14,778 nucleotides of DNA, taken from JAXHTY01 sp034189225 (lineage in GTDB: Bacteria; Desulfobacterota; Desulfobacteria; Desulfobacterales; Desulfosudaceae). The DNA lies in the NCBI GenBank assembly GCA_034189225.1, contig JAXHVL010000175.1, positions 1-14,778 of the forward strand, given 5' to 3'. Made by a program: the position numbers and the translations under genes. Shown here in pieces: positions 8,511 to 14,594 of this stretch (positions are counted from its first letter, which is position 1; every line of letters begins with the position of its first letter). The notes under the pieces were generated by a model. The model made no database searches. It was not told the origin of the DNA and saw only the letters and a list, made by a program, of their open reading frames with translations.

Positions 8511-8530
8511 GCCGCAGTGTTTTCTGCGGC
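8511..8530. other. Hairpin directly upstream of tRNA-Met
   Basis: GCCGCAG (8511-8517) and CTGCGGC (8524-8530) form a perfect 7-bp stem with a TGTTTT loop, 14 bases before the mature tRNA. It may be a 5' precursor structure for processing. A TTGACA at 8461-8466 with TGAAAT 17 bases later may be the tRNA promoter, but the -10 box is weak. Confidence 0.4.
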
Positions 8531-8544
8531 ATATTCAGGCATGC

Positions 8545-8618
8545 GGGCCCATAGCTCAGCTTGGCAGAGCCACCGGCTCATAACCGGTAGGTCCCTGGTT
8601 CGATCCCAGGTGGGCCCA
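8545..8618 (+). tRNA. tRNA with CAU anticodon, probably elongator Met
   Basis: A complete cloverleaf: fully paired acceptor GGGCCCA/TGGGCCC (8545-8551 with 8611-8617), D arm GCTC/GAGC, anticodon stem ACCGG/CCGGT, loop CTCATAA with anticodon CAT at 8579-8581, T arm CCTGG-TTCGATC-CCAGG, discriminator A. Position 1 pairs with 72, so it is not the initiator tRNA. CAU also belongs to the AUA-decoding tRNA-Ile2 after lysidine modification, and I cannot separate these two by eye. CCA is not encoded (the gene is followed by CTT), unlike the tRNA-Ala in this window, so CCA-adding enzyme is needed. Confidence 0.93.
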
Positions 8619-8704
8619 CTTCAACGCCTCCAGGCCGTTGGCCATAGCGGTGGAGAGCCGCAAAACACAAGACGTTGCGGGGAACATGATGAAATTTCTC
8701 AATC

Positions 8705-8847
8705 AGTGTCCGTCCAGAAATTAGATATTTTGGTCGAGTTCAAGGAAGGCGAAAATTTTAACCGGAGGAATACTTTGCGTATTTTGAGGATTAAAATTTG
8801 AGCCTGACGCAGAAATCGGGCAAAATAGCAATTTATGGGTGGGCACT
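8705..8847. repeat. MITE-like palindromic element, full-length copy
   Basis: The 143-bp unit begins AGTGTCCGTCCAGAAAT and ends ATTTATGGGTGGGCACT, which are imperfect terminal inverted repeats (13 of 17). Inside, 8753-8763 pairs with 8788-8799 and GAATAC pairs with GTATTT, making a long central hairpin. A shortened copy lies at 11578-11625 and a partial inverted copy at 12966-13008. There is no coding capacity. It occupies most of the gap between the tRNA and the Nif3-like gene. Confidence 0.8.
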
Positions 8848-8886
8848 AATCTGTTTGGGGTTTATGAGATATAGCATTCAACAGCC

Positions 8887-8949
8887 GGTTCGAAGACGAA
8901 CCATTTGGTGGAATGGTAAAAGGCGTGGGAAGGGGTTCCGCGCCTTTTT
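8887..8949 (+). terminator. Hairpin plus intrinsic terminator upstream of the Nif3-like gene
   Basis: GGTTCG-AAGA-CGAACC (8887-8902) is a 6-bp hairpin. It is followed by a strong intrinsic terminator in which AAAAGGCG (8918-8925) pairs with CGCCTTTT, with an inner GGAA-GGGG-TTCC stem and a T run at 8945-8949. The terminator ends 15 bases before the start codon of the next gene, so it either ends an upstream transcript (the tRNA or a small RNA from about 8850) or acts as an attenuator for the gene below. No riboswitch class was recognised. Confidence 0.7.
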
Positions 8950-8964
8950 CGTATGGAGAGGACA

Positions 8965-10086
8965 ATGACAACAACCACTGCCGGCATGATGCGGCTGATG
9001 CATCGGATCGCCCCTCAGTATCTTGCGGAGGAATGGGATAACTGCGGCCTTCAGGCAGGCCGGCCGGATCAGCCCGTGAATCGGGTATGGGTTGCCCTGG
9101 ACCCCTCACTTGCTGTTGTTACCGAAGCCTGCGCCGGCGGGGCCGACATGCTGATCACCCACCATCCTCTGTTGATGGGGCGCATCAAGACCCTGGATTT
9201 CAACCGGATGCCGGGCCGTGCGGTTCAAATGGCCGCTGAAAACGGGTTGTCCATTTTCAGCGCCCATACCAACCTGGACAGCGCAGAGGGCGGATTGAAC
9301 GATCTGTGCGCCCAGCGGATCGGCCTTTTCCGGACAGCCGTGTTGACGGCTTCAAAACCGGATGGGTTCGTCAAGCTGGCCGTTTTCGTGCCCGTGGAAC
9401 ATGAGGAGAGCATCATGGCGGCGTTGGAAAAAACCCCTGCCGGCACCTTTGGTGAATATTCGGCCTGTTCATTTGCGGTGCGCGGTACCGGTCGATTCAA
9501 ACCTTCGGCCCATGCGTCGCCGTTTATCGGCAAGGCCGGCGAGGTGAGCCGTGTGGATGAGGTTCGGGTGGAAACCATTGTCGATAGCCGGGATGTCCAT
9601 GCGGTGGTGGATTCCCTGAAGGCCGCCCATCCCTATGAAACCATGGCCTATGATATTTTCCCCCTGTCCGGAAGCGTGGGGCGCAGCCAGGGGCTCGGAC
9701 GGATCGGGGCGCTGGAGGTGTCAGTGCCGCTTGCCGATTTTGCGGAAAGTGTTAAAGCGGGGTTTGGCGTTGAATCGGTGAGGGTGGCCGGAGATCCCGG
9801 CATGATGGTGCGAACCGTGGCACTCTGCTCGGGAAGCGGTTCCGGGTTGATGGGGGATTTTCTTTCTTCTTCGGCGGATGTTTATGTGAGCGGGGATTTG
9901 AAGTATCATGACGGGATGGCCGCCACCGATGCAGGACGGGCGCTTGTGGATGTGGGGCATTTTGAAACCGAGTGCCTGGTGGTGGACCTGCTTGAAGATC
10001 GGCTCAAAACACTTGCCGCAGAAGCGGATATGGATGTGATAATCGAAGGATACAAGGCGGAGCAGAATCCTTATACCCGGGTATGA
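8965..10086 (+). CDS. Nif3-like dinuclear metal centre protein with PII/CutA-like insert
   Basis: Member of the NIF3/YqfO/DUF34 family, toroidal hexamers with two metal ions per subunit. Members are often labelled GTP cyclohydrolase 1 type 2, but the cellular role is unsettled. Start 8965 is preferred over the ATG at 8953 because GGAGAGG (8955-8961) overlaps the earlier codon and serves the later one. Metal ligands expected for the family are present: H66-H67 in LITHHPLL, H101 and D105 in SAHTNLDSAEGG, and H332 with E336 in DVGHFETE. At 373 residues it is the long form, with a CutA/PII-like insert in the middle (about 130-235, ending in the AAHPYETMAYDIFPL stretch) between the two halves of the core. 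It is followed by the zinc-ribbon gene, an association seen in many bacteria. Confidence 0.93.
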   Translation: MTTTTAGMMRLMHRIAPQYLAEEWDNCGLQAGRPDQPVNRVWVALDPSLAVVTEACAGGADMLITHHPLLMGRIKTLDFNRMPGRAVQMAAENGLSIFSAHTNLDSAEGGLNDLCAQRIGLFRTAVLTASKPDGFVKLAVFVPVEHEESIMAALEKTPAGTFGEYSACSFAVRGTGRFKPSAHASPFIGKAGEVSRVDEVRVETIVDSRDVHAVVDSLKAAHPYETMAYDIFPLSGSVGRSQGLGRIGALEVSVPLADFAESVKAGFGVESVRVAGDPGMMVRTVALCSGSGSGLMGDFLSSSADVYVSGDLKYHDGMAATDAGRALVDVGHFETECLVVDLLEDRLKTLAAEADMDVIIEGYKAEQNPYTRV

Positions 10087-10102
10087 TCAAGGACTGATGC
10101 AC

Positions 10103-10247
10103 TCGTAAAAAGTCATTTTGGGACGGCAAAGTAAAAAGTTCAAGAGCAAGGCGACGATGCATCTCGAGGAATGGAGCGTACTTGGCGGTACGTGACATGA
10201 CGAGAGATGCATCGCAACGTAGCTATTGGACTTTTTACGAAGCCGTC
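10103..10247. repeat. Palindromic dispersed element, full-length copy
   Basis: The ends TCGTAAAAAGTC (10103-10114) and GACTTTTTACGA (10229-10240) are exact 12-bp inverted repeats. The centre is a long imperfect hairpin in which GATGCATCTCG pairs with CGAGAGATGCATC. It fills almost the whole gap between the Nif3-like gene and the zinc-ribbon gene. Partial copies of its right half occur at 48-113, 11029-11057 and, inverted, 14696-14740. Its core (CAAGGCGA, then GAGGAAT) resembles that of the 8705-8847 element, so the two may be distant branches of one family. Confidence 0.8.
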
Positions 10248-10266
10248 AAGGAATTGGGAGAAAGAA

Positions 10267-11007
10267 ATGCCGGATATAACAAGCGAAGACATCAACATGC
10301 TGGTCCGCCTTCAGGAGAATGATAACCGGCGGCGGAAGCTCAAATCGTTTTTGGCGGGTGTCCCTGAAAAACTGGCGGCCCTGGATGCGGCCTTGACGGA
10401 AGCGGAGAATCGTTTTCGGGAACAAGAAGAAACCATAGCCCGCCAGAAAAAAACCTACCGGGATTACGAAGGCGAGGTGCAGGCCAAGCAGGAACGCATC
10501 AAGCAGCGGGATACCCAATTGTTTTCCATTAAGAACAACAAGGAATACCAGGCCGTATTAAAAGAGATGGATGAATTGAAGCGGGAGTGCTCCCGGTTGG
10601 AGGACGAAATGCTGGCATTGCTGGATGCCCTGGAAGAAGGGGACGCAGTTGTGGCATCGGCAAGACAGGCATGGGAAGTCGAACAAGTGCGGATTGAGCA
10701 GGAGAAGGCAGCGGTGGAAAAAGAACGTGCCGTGCTTGCCGACGAGCTTTCCGATCTGGATGGCCAATGGGAGGAGATGACAAACCGGTTGCCGGGTTCA
10801 CTGCTGAACCGGTTTCTGGAAGTCCGCCAGCGGGTTAACAACGGCAAGGCCATTGTGGCAGTGAGGAATTATGTATGCCAGGGATGCTTTATGAATATAC
10901 CGGCGCAGATGTATAACGACCTCCATAAGGCCGACGCGTTGAAAAATTGCCCCTTTTGTAATAGAATGATTTATTTCAGACAGGAAGCCGATGTGGTCGG
11001 CGGCTGA
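10267..11007 (+). CDS. Coiled-coil C4-type zinc-ribbon protein (FlgZ/CdsZ, DUF164 family)
   Basis: A 246-residue cytoplasmic protein with an antiparallel coiled-coil of about 185 residues (heptad-rich, Glu/Lys/Gln-dominated) and a C-terminal zinc ribbon with C204-x2-C207 (YVCQGC) and C228-x2-C231 (NCPFCNR). The motif GKAIVAVRNYVCQGC is typical of the family. Relatives include Helicobacter HP0958/FlgZ, which affects RpoN stability and flagellin mRNA, and chlamydial CdsZ of type III secretion; in most bacteria the role is unknown. The start at 10267 is chosen because GGGAG precedes it by six bases; the 20 codons before it are read-through of the palindromic repeat. Its place between a Nif3-like gene and rnpB suggests a conserved housekeeping role rather than a dedicated flagellar one. 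Confidence 0.9.
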   Translation: MPDITSEDINMLVRLQENDNRRRKLKSFLAGVPEKLAALDAALTEAENRFREQEETIARQKKTYRDYEGEVQAKQERIKQRDTQLFSIKNNKEYQAVLKEMDELKRECSRLEDEMLALLDALEEGDAVVASARQAWEVEQVRIEQEKAAVEKERAVLADELSDLDGQWEEMTNRLPGSLLNRFLEVRQRVNNGKAIVAVRNYVCQGCFMNIPAQMYNDLHKADALKNCPFCNRMIYFRQEADVVGG

Positions 11008-11028
11008 GCTGATATGATATGACAAATT

Positions 11029-11152
11029 GACATTGCAACGCAGCTATTGGACTTTCAAGGAACTAAACTGTTCAATTTATTGTAAGAATATAATTTTACT
11101 CGATTTTTCAGTTTACTGCCATGCTTTTCAGTTTGCCGAAAAGAACTGAAAA
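11029..11152 (+). repeat. Dispersed repeat upstream of rnpB
   Basis: The first part (GCAACGCAGCTATTGGACTTTC) is a fragment of the 10103-10247 family. The rest, through TTTTCAGTTTGCCGAAAAGAACTGAAAA, aligns along its whole length, with scattered mismatches, to the reverse complement of 14595-14716. It fills the space between the zinc-ribbon gene and rnpB. A TATAAT at 11089-11094 within this copy, altered in the other copy, could be part of an rnpB promoter, but I see no convincing -35 box at the right distance. Confidence 0.75.
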
Positions 11153-11172
11153 GCTCCGTCAATGCTTGCGAT

Positions 11173-11571
11173 AAACGGCCGAAGCCATGCAGACGATCGC
11201 CGGAACCTTTCGGTTCCGGAGGAAAGTCCGAACACCACAGGGCAGGGTGCTTCATAACGTGAAGTCACGGCAACGTGAAGGAAAGTGCCGCAGAAAAGAT
11301 ACCGCCCGGTTCGTGCGAATGCGCGTACCGGGTAAGGGTGAAAAGGTGCGGTAAGAGCGCACCAGTTCCCCGGGTGACCGGGGAAGCTTGGTAAACCCCA
11401 CCCGGTGCAAGACCAAATAGGGGAGTGCTTGAGGGCGGCCCGTCCAAGCTCCCGGGTAGGTCGCTGAAGGCGCCGGGCAACCGGCTGCCGGAGATGAATG
11501 ATCGCCACCCGACAGGGGGCAACCCTTGTCGGGCACAGAATTCGGCTTATGCAGGGCTTCGGCCGTTTTTT
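11173..11571 (+). ncRNA. rnpB: RNase P RNA (class A)
   Basis: Catalytic RNA of RNase P, which removes 5' leaders from tRNA precursors. Diagnostic conserved elements are present in order: AGACGATCGCCGG, then GGAGGAAAGTCCG and CACAGGGCAGGGTG (5' half of P4 and its surroundings), the internal GGTAAACCCC stretch, and the 3' element ACAGAATTCGGCTTATGCA (3' half of P4). The ends pair as helix P1: CGGCCGAAGCC (11176-11186) with GGCTTCGGCCG near 11555-11565. A run of T (11565-11571) directly follows the P1 strand and probably ends transcription. About 399 bases is the expected size. The exact 5' end is estimated from the P1 helix. Confidence 0.95.
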
Positions 11572-11577
11572 ACAATG

Positions 11578-11625
11578 AGTGTCCGTCCAGAAATCAGGCA
11601 AAATGACAATTTATGGATGGGCGCT
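11578..11625. repeat. Miniature internally deleted copy of the 8705-8847 element
   Basis: It keeps both termini of the full element (AGTGTCCGTCCAGAAAT and TTATGGATGGGCGCT) but lacks the middle. The junction falls at CAGAAAT, a heptamer that occurs twice in the full copy (8715-8721 and 8810-8816), so the missing piece corresponds to 95 bp. It takes up 48 of the 67 bases between rnpB and the next gene, ending a few bases before that gene's ribosome binding site. Confidence 0.8.
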
Positions 11626-11638
11626 CCCGAGGTGAATT

Positions 11639-12955
11639 GTGGTGAACAATATGACAGTCTGCCCCATCAATTTTCTGGATAAGCTGAAGGTTTATTCCCA
11701 TGAGTATCATCAGTGCTGCAAGTATCTGTCCACCTGCGACACCCCGGAAAGTCTGTTCACCAAAAAACTCTATTCCAAGCTGATCGCCTCATCCCATCTG
11801 CTTGAAGACTTCCTGGATTTCCATGGCGCCAAGAACAATAAAAAGTGGTATCTCTACAGGGAGCTGTCCGCGGCTGTCCGGCATTTGAGCCTGAGCGGCT
11901 ATATTCAGGAGCATATATCCAACCGGCTGGTGTTTTACGATTTGATGAATACCGACGCCTTTGAAGAGGAAGGCGCTGCCACCCGGGCCTTTTTAAGCCG
12001 GACCCTGATGGATCTGGCGCCGGTTATCGTGGCGGAGGCCGAAAACCTGAAGATTCCCGTTCCCGATACCGATTATTCCGAGCACGATTTTCCCAGCGTG
12101 GTCACCGGGGAGATGCTGGAATTTGATATCGATGATGAGAAGCCCCGCCAGCAGCAGAAGAACATTGTGAAGGTGACCAGCGATTTTTTGAATATCGCCA
12201 AGGAATTCGAACAATTCGGCATATATGAGAAGTGCGGCAGTGAAACCATCGAAATCATGGTGCCGGGCCGCATCAACGAGGTGGAAATCAGGGGCTTTGA
12301 AATGCTGGTGCATAACCTTCAGTCCTCCTTTGACACCTATATTATTTATGGCGGCCTGCGGTTCGGCGACCGGAAGCTGAAACAGCTGCGGAGCTATTTC
12401 TCCATCGTATTTCACCTTTTTCAGCTGACGGGTAAACTGCTTCATTTTTATGAACGGCATTTCTATGGCCCCAGGGACGGGCAGAAGAGCATTTACAAAG
12501 AGGTTCAGCAGCGACTTTCCGGGCTGATCGATGTGGACGCCCTGCTGGACCGGATCGTCAATTATGGTCTCTACTACGCCTTTCATTTTCTTTCGGACGG
12601 CAAGCGGCTGGCCCAGAAAATCCTGAACGAAAACATCGAACGGGGGCGGATCGAGGTGGGGATTCCGGTGAAGCTTGGGTTCCACAGTCGGCCCAGTCTG
12701 CTGGTGGCCAGAATCACTCAGCACTACGGCGGGGAAGTGTACCTGTGCGTGGGGGAAGACAAGTTCGATGCCAGCAGCGTCCTTGATATTCAATGGGCCG
12801 GCGGCAAGATCGACAAGGAAAATATCGATACCGTGGTGTTTGAGGGGGATGTCCGGGCGCTACGGGATATCGAGGTCCTTGCCAGCGTGAATTACGGGGA
12901 GAATACCATGGGCAAGGGCATACCGCTGCCCAAGGAGCTTGACTACTTAAAATAA
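11639..12955 (+). CDS. Protein of unknown N-terminal domain fused to HPr-like phosphocarrier domain
   Basis: A soluble protein of 438 residues. The last ~95 residues match HPr: VGIPVKLGFHSRPSLL carries H349 in the G-x-H-x-R-P context of the phosphorylated His15 of HPr, and S380 (DASSVLDI) lies exactly 31 residues later, the spacing between His15 and the regulatory Ser46. The first ~335 residues are mostly helical, with Tyr- and Phe-rich stretches near 245-280 and an acidic segment near 165, and I recognise no family. Free HPr has only about 88 residues, so this is a fusion, perhaps a phosphorylation-controlled effector. No PTS enzyme I, HPr kinase or EII gene is nearby. GAGG (11629-11632) serves GTG 11639 or GTG 11642; ATG 11651 is a third possibility. 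It may be co-transcribed with, or independent of, rnpB upstream. Confidence 0.85.
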   Translation: MVNNMTVCPINFLDKLKVYSHEYHQCCKYLSTCDTPESLFTKKLYSKLIASSHLLEDFLDFHGAKNNKKWYLYRELSAAVRHLSLSGYIQEHISNRLVFYDLMNTDAFEEEGAATRAFLSRTLMDLAPVIVAEAENLKIPVPDTDYSEHDFPSVVTGEMLEFDIDDEKPRQQQKNIVKVTSDFLNIAKEFEQFGIYEKCGSETIEIMVPGRINEVEIRGFEMLVHNLQSSFDTYIIYGGLRFGDRKLKQLRSYFSIVFHLFQLTGKLLHFYERHFYGPRDGQKSIYKEVQQRLSGLIDVDALLDRIVNYGLYYAFHFLSDGKRLAQKILNENIERGRIEVGIPVKLGFHSRPSLLVARITQHYGGEVYLCVGEDKFDASSVLDIQWAGGKIDKENIDTVVFEGDVRALRDIEVLASVNYGENTMGKGIPLPKELDYLK

Positions 12956-12965
12956 AGCCCATTCA

Positions 12966-13008
12966 GGAATTTTCGGTTTTGCCTGATTTCTGCGTCAGGC
13001 TTAAATTT
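12966..13008 (-). repeat. Partial inverted copy of the 8705-8847 element, possible terminator
   Basis: TTTTGCCTGATTTCTGCG and the following TCAGGCTTAAATTTT match the reverse complement of 8791-8825 with few differences. Within it GCCTGA (12981-12986) pairs with TCAGGC (12995-13000) and is followed by TTAAATTTT, so it may act as a weak terminator for the HPr-fusion gene that ends at 12955. Confidence 0.65.
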
Positions 13009-13024
13009 TCAAATGCGTTGTCAT

Positions 13025-13188
13025 CTAGTGTCATGTCAACAGAGAATTGTCATTTATGCCTCCTCGAACATGGAAGCCTGAAGGCTTCCGCTACACTTGC
13101 CGATGGCGGCATAAGAATGCACATGTAGCGGAAGGCTTTAGCCTTCCACCAGGATTTTAGTGACACATGACGATTGACATGACACTAG
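13025..13188. repeat. 164-bp element with perfect 15-bp terminal inverted repeats
   Basis: CTAGTGTCATGTCAA (13025-13039) is exactly complementary to TTGACATGACACTAG (13174-13188). Inside are two mirror-image hairpins, GGAAGCC-TGAA-GGCTTCC followed by GCTACA (13072-13095) and TGTAGC followed by GGAAGGC-TTTA-GCCTTCC (13124-13147), so the whole unit is a nested palindrome. There is no open frame of note. The layout is that of a non-autonomous mobile element; the CTAG at each tip is self-complementary and could be the target duplication or part of the ends. Confidence 0.75.
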
Positions 13189-13199
13189 GAGCATGGCAA

Positions 13200-13440
13200 C
13201 GAGAAAAACTGCACAGTAACACGTGCCCAGCCCCTTGCAGCGCAGCCGAGCAGGGGCGGTTTTTTTCGGAAGACGCGGGCAGACTGTGTGAGCAGACGAG
13301 GCTTAGCGCATCTGTACAAAATGACAGGCGAGTTTCTGCCCGCGCCGAAAAAACCGTTCCTGCGAGGGAAGCCGAAGGCCAAGCTGCGGGGCGCCCTTTC
13401 TTTTGCATACTTTTCTTTGGGCGAGCAAAGAAAAGTATGA
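13200..13440 (+). repeat. Dispersed repeat, long copy left of ispD
   Basis: Segments 13220-13245 and 13388-13418 are exact inverted matches of 14563-14588 and 14503-14533. Between them lies a large hairpin absent from the right copy: CGGTTTTTTTCGG (13257-13269) pairs with CCGAAAAAACCG (13345-13356), and GCGGGCAGA (13275-13283) pairs with TCTGCCCGC (13335-13343). A second hairpin, CATACTTTTCTTT with AAAGAAAAGTATG (13406-13418 and 13427-13439), has a 13-bp perfect stem. Open frames through this region are repeat read-through, not genes. Confidence 0.8.
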
Positions 13441-13487
13441 AGCGGCTGTGTCGGGGATTGTAATCTTTCTAAGGGATTGTGAAGACA

Positions 13488-14183
13488 ATGGTTTATGCGA
13501 TTATCGTGGCGGGCGGCCGGGGAACTCGGCTGCCCGGTCATATCGCCAAGCAATACCTGGATCTGGCGGGCAAGCCGCTTCTGAGCCATACCGTATCGGT
13601 GTTTTGCGCCTGTGAAGCGATTGACGCGATTGTACTGGTGGTGCCGGAAGCCGATATCACGTATTGTCGTGATCATATTCTTCCCCGATCCATGTCCGCG
13701 AAGGATATCCTGCTGGTGGCCGGCGGGGATGACCGACAGGCATCGGTTTATAATGGCATCAATGCCGTGGAGGGCGCTGACGACGATATCGTTATGATTC
13801 ATGACGGTGTCCGGCCGTTCGTCACGCAAACCATGATTCACTCCTGTATCGACGGCCTGGGCCACGCCGACGGCTGTATCGCTGCTGTTCCCGCTGCAGA
13901 TACCATGAAAGTCGTTGCTGAAGCGCACCGCATCGTCCACACCATCGACCGTGAGAATGTCTGGCTGGCCCAGACCCCCCAGGCCTTCGGTTACGGCCAC
14001 ATTCGCAACGTCCATGCAGCCGCCGCCAGCACGAATGTCACGGCAACGGACGATGCCGCCCTTTTGGAGCGGGCCGGCAAAACCGTTACCGTCGTCCCCG
14101 GCTCCTCCCTGAATATCAAGATCACCACACCCGAGGACCTGATCCTCGCCCGGGCGATTCTGGATATTCCCGGAAAATCCTAA
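13488..14183 (+). CDS. ispD: 2-C-methyl-D-erythritol 4-phosphate cytidylyltransferase
   Basis: Third enzyme of the MEP isoprenoid pathway, joining MEP and CTP to give CDP-ME and pyrophosphate. The nucleotide-binding loop VAGGRGTRLPGHIAKQYL holds R14 and K21, seven residues apart like R20 and K27 of the E. coli enzyme; the usual Pro before the Lys is Ala here. Other signatures are MIHDGVRPFV (HDxxRP), AQTPQAF and ATDDAALLE. ATG 13488 gives MVYAIIVAGG, 231 residues, with AAGGGA 11 bases upstream; GTG 13479 would add three residues but is only two bases from that site. The usual partner ispF is not adjacent: the gene stands alone, bracketed by inverted copies of a dispersed repeat. Confidence 0.94.
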   Translation: MVYAIIVAGGRGTRLPGHIAKQYLDLAGKPLLSHTVSVFCACEAIDAIVLVVPEADITYCRDHILPRSMSAKDILLVAGGDDRQASVYNGINAVEGADDDIVMIHDGVRPFVTQTMIHSCIDGLGHADGCIAAVPAADTMKVVAEAHRIVHTIDRENVWLAQTPQAFGYGHIRNVHAAAASTNVTATDDAALLERAGKTVTVVPGSSLNIKITTPEDLILARAILDIPGKS

Positions 14184-14291
14184 TACAAATTTAATCTATT
14201 CTTCATACATCCTTGGTATTTAGCCAATAAACGAAGGTTGAAGATGTTGAGTGTTGCCTTGAAAGGATTTTATTGATGCAAAACAACGGTG

Positions 14292-14502
14292 GACGGCTTC
14301 GTAAAAAGCTTCCAACCCCGCTGCGGTGTTTTTGCAGAAAGGAACTTATGGAGGTCTAAAGACCTCCGCTACAAAGACCGAGGCAATATCCCCTTTCTCG
14401 TTCCCACGCTTCTGCGTGGGAATGCAAACGAACTATTTCGAGTTCCCTGGAAAACCCGCTGAAATAAAAATATCTCTTTATGGTACTTTTTACGAAGCCG
14501 TC
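14292..14502. repeat. 211-bp unit with exact 17-bp terminal inverted repeats and nested hairpins
   Basis: GACGGCTTCGTAAAAAG (14292-14308) is exactly complementary to CTTTTTACGAAGCCGTC (14486-14502), the same terminal sequence as the 10103-10247 family. Between the ends are two unrelated hairpins, GGAGGTC-TAAA-GACCTCC with GCTACA (14350-14373, like the one at 13072) and TTCCCACGC-TTCT-GCGTGGGAA (14401-14422), both looking like separate repeat insertions. I see nothing recognisable in 14184-14291 between ispD and this unit. Confidence 0.75.
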
Positions 14503-14594
14503 AAAGAAAAGTATGCAAAAGAAAGGGCGCCCCGCGTCTATTTGATATTTTGGGGCCTTCGGCTGCGCTGCAAGGGGCTGGGCACGTGTTGTTG
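14503..14594 (-). repeat. Dispersed repeat, internally deleted copy right of ispD
   Basis: This is the inverted counterpart of 13200-13440. It retains both conserved ends exactly (14503-14533 and 14563-14588) but lacks the large central hairpin, and has about 20 unrelated bases at 14534-14551. In the long copy AGCCGA occurs at 13244-13249 and 13370-13375; here the two flanks are joined at a single AGCCGA. Confidence 0.8.

Noticed and set aside
11128..11682. Open frames over rnpB on both strands
   Set aside because: They cross conserved RNase P RNA structure, and such frames are common artefacts in rnpB.
13167..13463. Small open frames in the repeat left of ispD, and similar ones at 14326-14616
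   Set aside because: They read through dispersed repeats and hairpins; similar products recur wherever such repeats occur and do not indicate genes.
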